Both the position numbers and the translations under genes were made by a program. From SAR202 cluster bacterium AC-647-N09_OGT_505m (GTDB taxonomy: Bacteria > Chloroflexota > Dehalococcoidia > UBA2985): DNA of 6,892 nucleotides. The notes below the pieces were generated by a model. The model ran no database searches. It was given only the letters and a program-made list of their open reading frames with translations, and had not been told where the DNA came from. The DNA is taken from the NCBI GenBank assembly GCA_009391225.1, contig VEXC01000028.1:1-6892 (forward strand), in the 5' to 3' direction. How positions within the stretch are numbered: the stretch's first letter is position 1; each line of letters starts with the position of its first letter. Shown here piece after piece: positions 6,501 to 6,892 of the stretch.

Positions 6501-6892
6501 GTTCATCTCCAAGAGGGCTTCGTTGAGCCTTTGTAGGTCGGGAATATTCTCGTGGCGTTGTAACTCCAGGAAGAACTCGCCGAAGGTATCACGGTACCAG
6601 AGTGCTGCCTCTTTAGCATCTTTGGAGCGTCCCTCAAGGAGTAGGCGCGGCACTTCGGCTGTGGGACACCCAGAAAGAGCTATTAGCCCCCCGCTGTATT
6701 CCTTTAATAGATCCCTGTCGACTCGGGGCTTGTAGTAGAATCCCTCCAGATGTGCCTTGGATGAAAGCTGGAGGAGGTTGCGATATCCTTCCATGTTCCG
6801 GGCCAGCAGAAGAAGGTGGTACGGGCTTTTGTCTCCGGGGTTTCTGCTATGGCGGCTTTCTGGGGCCAGATAGGTCTCCAGACCTATGATGG
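3507..6892 (-). CDS. dnaE: DNA polymerase III subunit alpha (DnaE), 5' end beyond the window
   Basis: This is the catalytic subunit of the replicative DNA polymerase. The frame is open to the right edge (first full codon at 6890), and sequence there (IIGLETYLAPESRHSR) is conserved DnaE, so the ATG at 6794 is internal. Visible length is 1127 residues; about 75-80 are missing. Numbering from the first visible codon: rest of the PHP domain about 1-240, keeping likely metal ligands E5, C75, D142 and H144; polymerase core with PDIDMDF (331-337; catalytic D332 and D334) and KMDFLGL (third Asp, D489); YRPGPMEHID and FAGYAFNKAHSVSYA downstream; helix-hairpin-helix about 798-820; clamp-binding motif QTTMFDLF (845-852); OB fold about 917-987. 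A Ser/Asn/Gly-rich linker (about 997-1044) leads to a final domain of about 83 residues ending VSRVQG, of a kind known in DnaE of Actinobacteria and Chloroflexota. No intein or frameshift is seen. Confidence 0.97.
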   Translation of the reverse strand, partial: IIGLETYLAPESRHSRNPGDKSPYHLLLLARNMEGYRNLLQLSSKAHLEGFYYKPRVDRDLLKEYSGGLIALSGCPTAEVPRLLLEGRSKDAKEAALWYRDTFGEFFLELQRHENIPDLQRLNEALLEMNRETGLPLVATNDCHYIRQEDAPFQDILICIHTNTNIHDDKRLKMSDDSYYLKTAAEMENLFADLPEAIATTQRIADMCDLELDFSQMRLPEYKTPDGLNAGEYLAQLCREGMSRRYSSPSPEVHQRLAYELDVIGKTQFDNYLLVVWDIATFTRENDILFGVRGSAAASLVLYCLGVTDIDPLQYRLVFERFLNLERREMPDIDMDFQDDRREEVIAYVRRKYGGDHVAQIITFGTLGAKAALRDTGRALGMTYSDVDRVARLIPFRVNSLAEALEVSVELKDIYEADDTLKNLVDTAQHLEGVVRHASTHAAGVVITKEPLVEYLPLQRPIRGDTAEDMAMTQFPMDPIAKLGLLKMDFLGLTNLTILEQARRTVDQRRGVHMSFSQIPLDDEKTFKLLSDGQTTGVFQLEGAGMRRYIQKLKPNTLGDVAAMIALYRPGPMEHIDTFIEAKHDNALIRYPHPALKDILEETYGVIVYQDQVLLIAQAFAGYSLGEADVVRKAMGKKIPEVMRLEREKFLEGALLQGFSQDLAEEVFQLIEPFAGYAFNKAHSVSYAMIAYWTAFFKANYPEEYLAALMNAHTGQGDKIASDVTECLRLGIPVLLPDVNRSKADFSIDVSSEGKTAIRFGLAAVKNVGSMAVVSLVEELKDGPYRSVEDLCRRADIGSINRRAMESLIKVGALDSLGDRGSLLASVERIISLAQREAHLKGSGQTTMFDLFGDAVSTSINSIELEEGEMLNQEKLAWEKELLGTFISENPLSALAHKVPPNVIISRDGIDPEMEGRRINVVGQVSSQRTGITRDGKPFAAVILDLLGGSVDVMVWSNAYNSTKDLWYEGSLVEVVGKVRLREDDLSIACDEAKPYNIEGSNGHAPQEAEHTSTLELPAHTGNGTSNSSDGSNGNNRTSATPSHAKLWIRVEESSSPGHDEHMLRELVKLLLNYPGDGSVALRIMTDGKMVVGEMPSVSIRYCTELHQELVTIVGEEAIEVVSRVQG

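Noticed and set aside
6792..6794. ATG at 6794 as the start of dnaE
   Set aside because: The 32 codons upstream to the window edge are open and encode conserved DnaE sequence (IIGLETYLAPESRHSR, SPYHLLLLARN), so the gene is truncated by the window and this ATG is internal.
1..6892. CRISPR array, tRNA, rRNA, insertion sequence or defence system
   Set aside because: No regularly spaced direct repeats, no cloverleaf or conserved rRNA stretch, and no transposase, nuclease-helicase or toxin-antitoxin pair were seen on either strand.

Overview
The window reads as an ordinary bacterial chromosome segment of moderate GC content, with well-formed Shine-Dalgarno sites and sigma70-type promoters. The DnaE sequence (GLETYLAPESRHSR near its visible start, PDIDMDF, and an extra C-terminal domain after the OB fold) and the acyl-CoA dehydrogenase look most like Chloroflexota of the Dehalococcoidia type. 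That assignment is inferred from remembered family resemblance, not from a search.

Layout from left to right: (1) bases 1-180 are non-coding and unusually structured, with a 12-bp perfect inverted repeat enclosing two smaller hairpins. (2) 286-540 (+) encodes an unrecognised 84-residue acidic protein with its own promoter and a strong ribosome binding site. (3) 541-824 is a convergent intergenic stretch holding a 14-bp perfect palindrome and a 27-bp perfect-stem hairpin. (4) 825-2072 (-) is a complete acyl-CoA dehydrogenase family gene. (5) 2073-2462 is a divergent intergenic region containing an exact-consensus sigma70 promoter for the dehydrogenase, an inverted repeat in its leader, and several short inverted repeats on the side facing the next gene. 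(6) 2463-3032 (+) encodes a methylated-DNA-protein-cysteine methyltransferase with an intact PCHRV active site. (7) 3033-3506 is a convergent intergenic stretch in which no gene is recognised. (8) 3507-6892 (-) is the DNA polymerase III alpha subunit, complete at its C terminus and running off the right edge, so roughly 75-80 N-terminal residues are missing.

Gene strands alternate (+, -, +, -), so there are no operons here; each gene appears to be its own transcription unit. The functions are core and accessory housekeeping: replication (DnaE), direct reversal of alkylation damage (Ogt/MGMT) and acyl-CoA oxidation. No CRISPR array, insertion sequence, tRNA, rRNA or phage gene was found. The parts least explained by known genes are the structured non-coding element at the left edge, the 27-bp perfect hairpin, and the orphan small gene between them.
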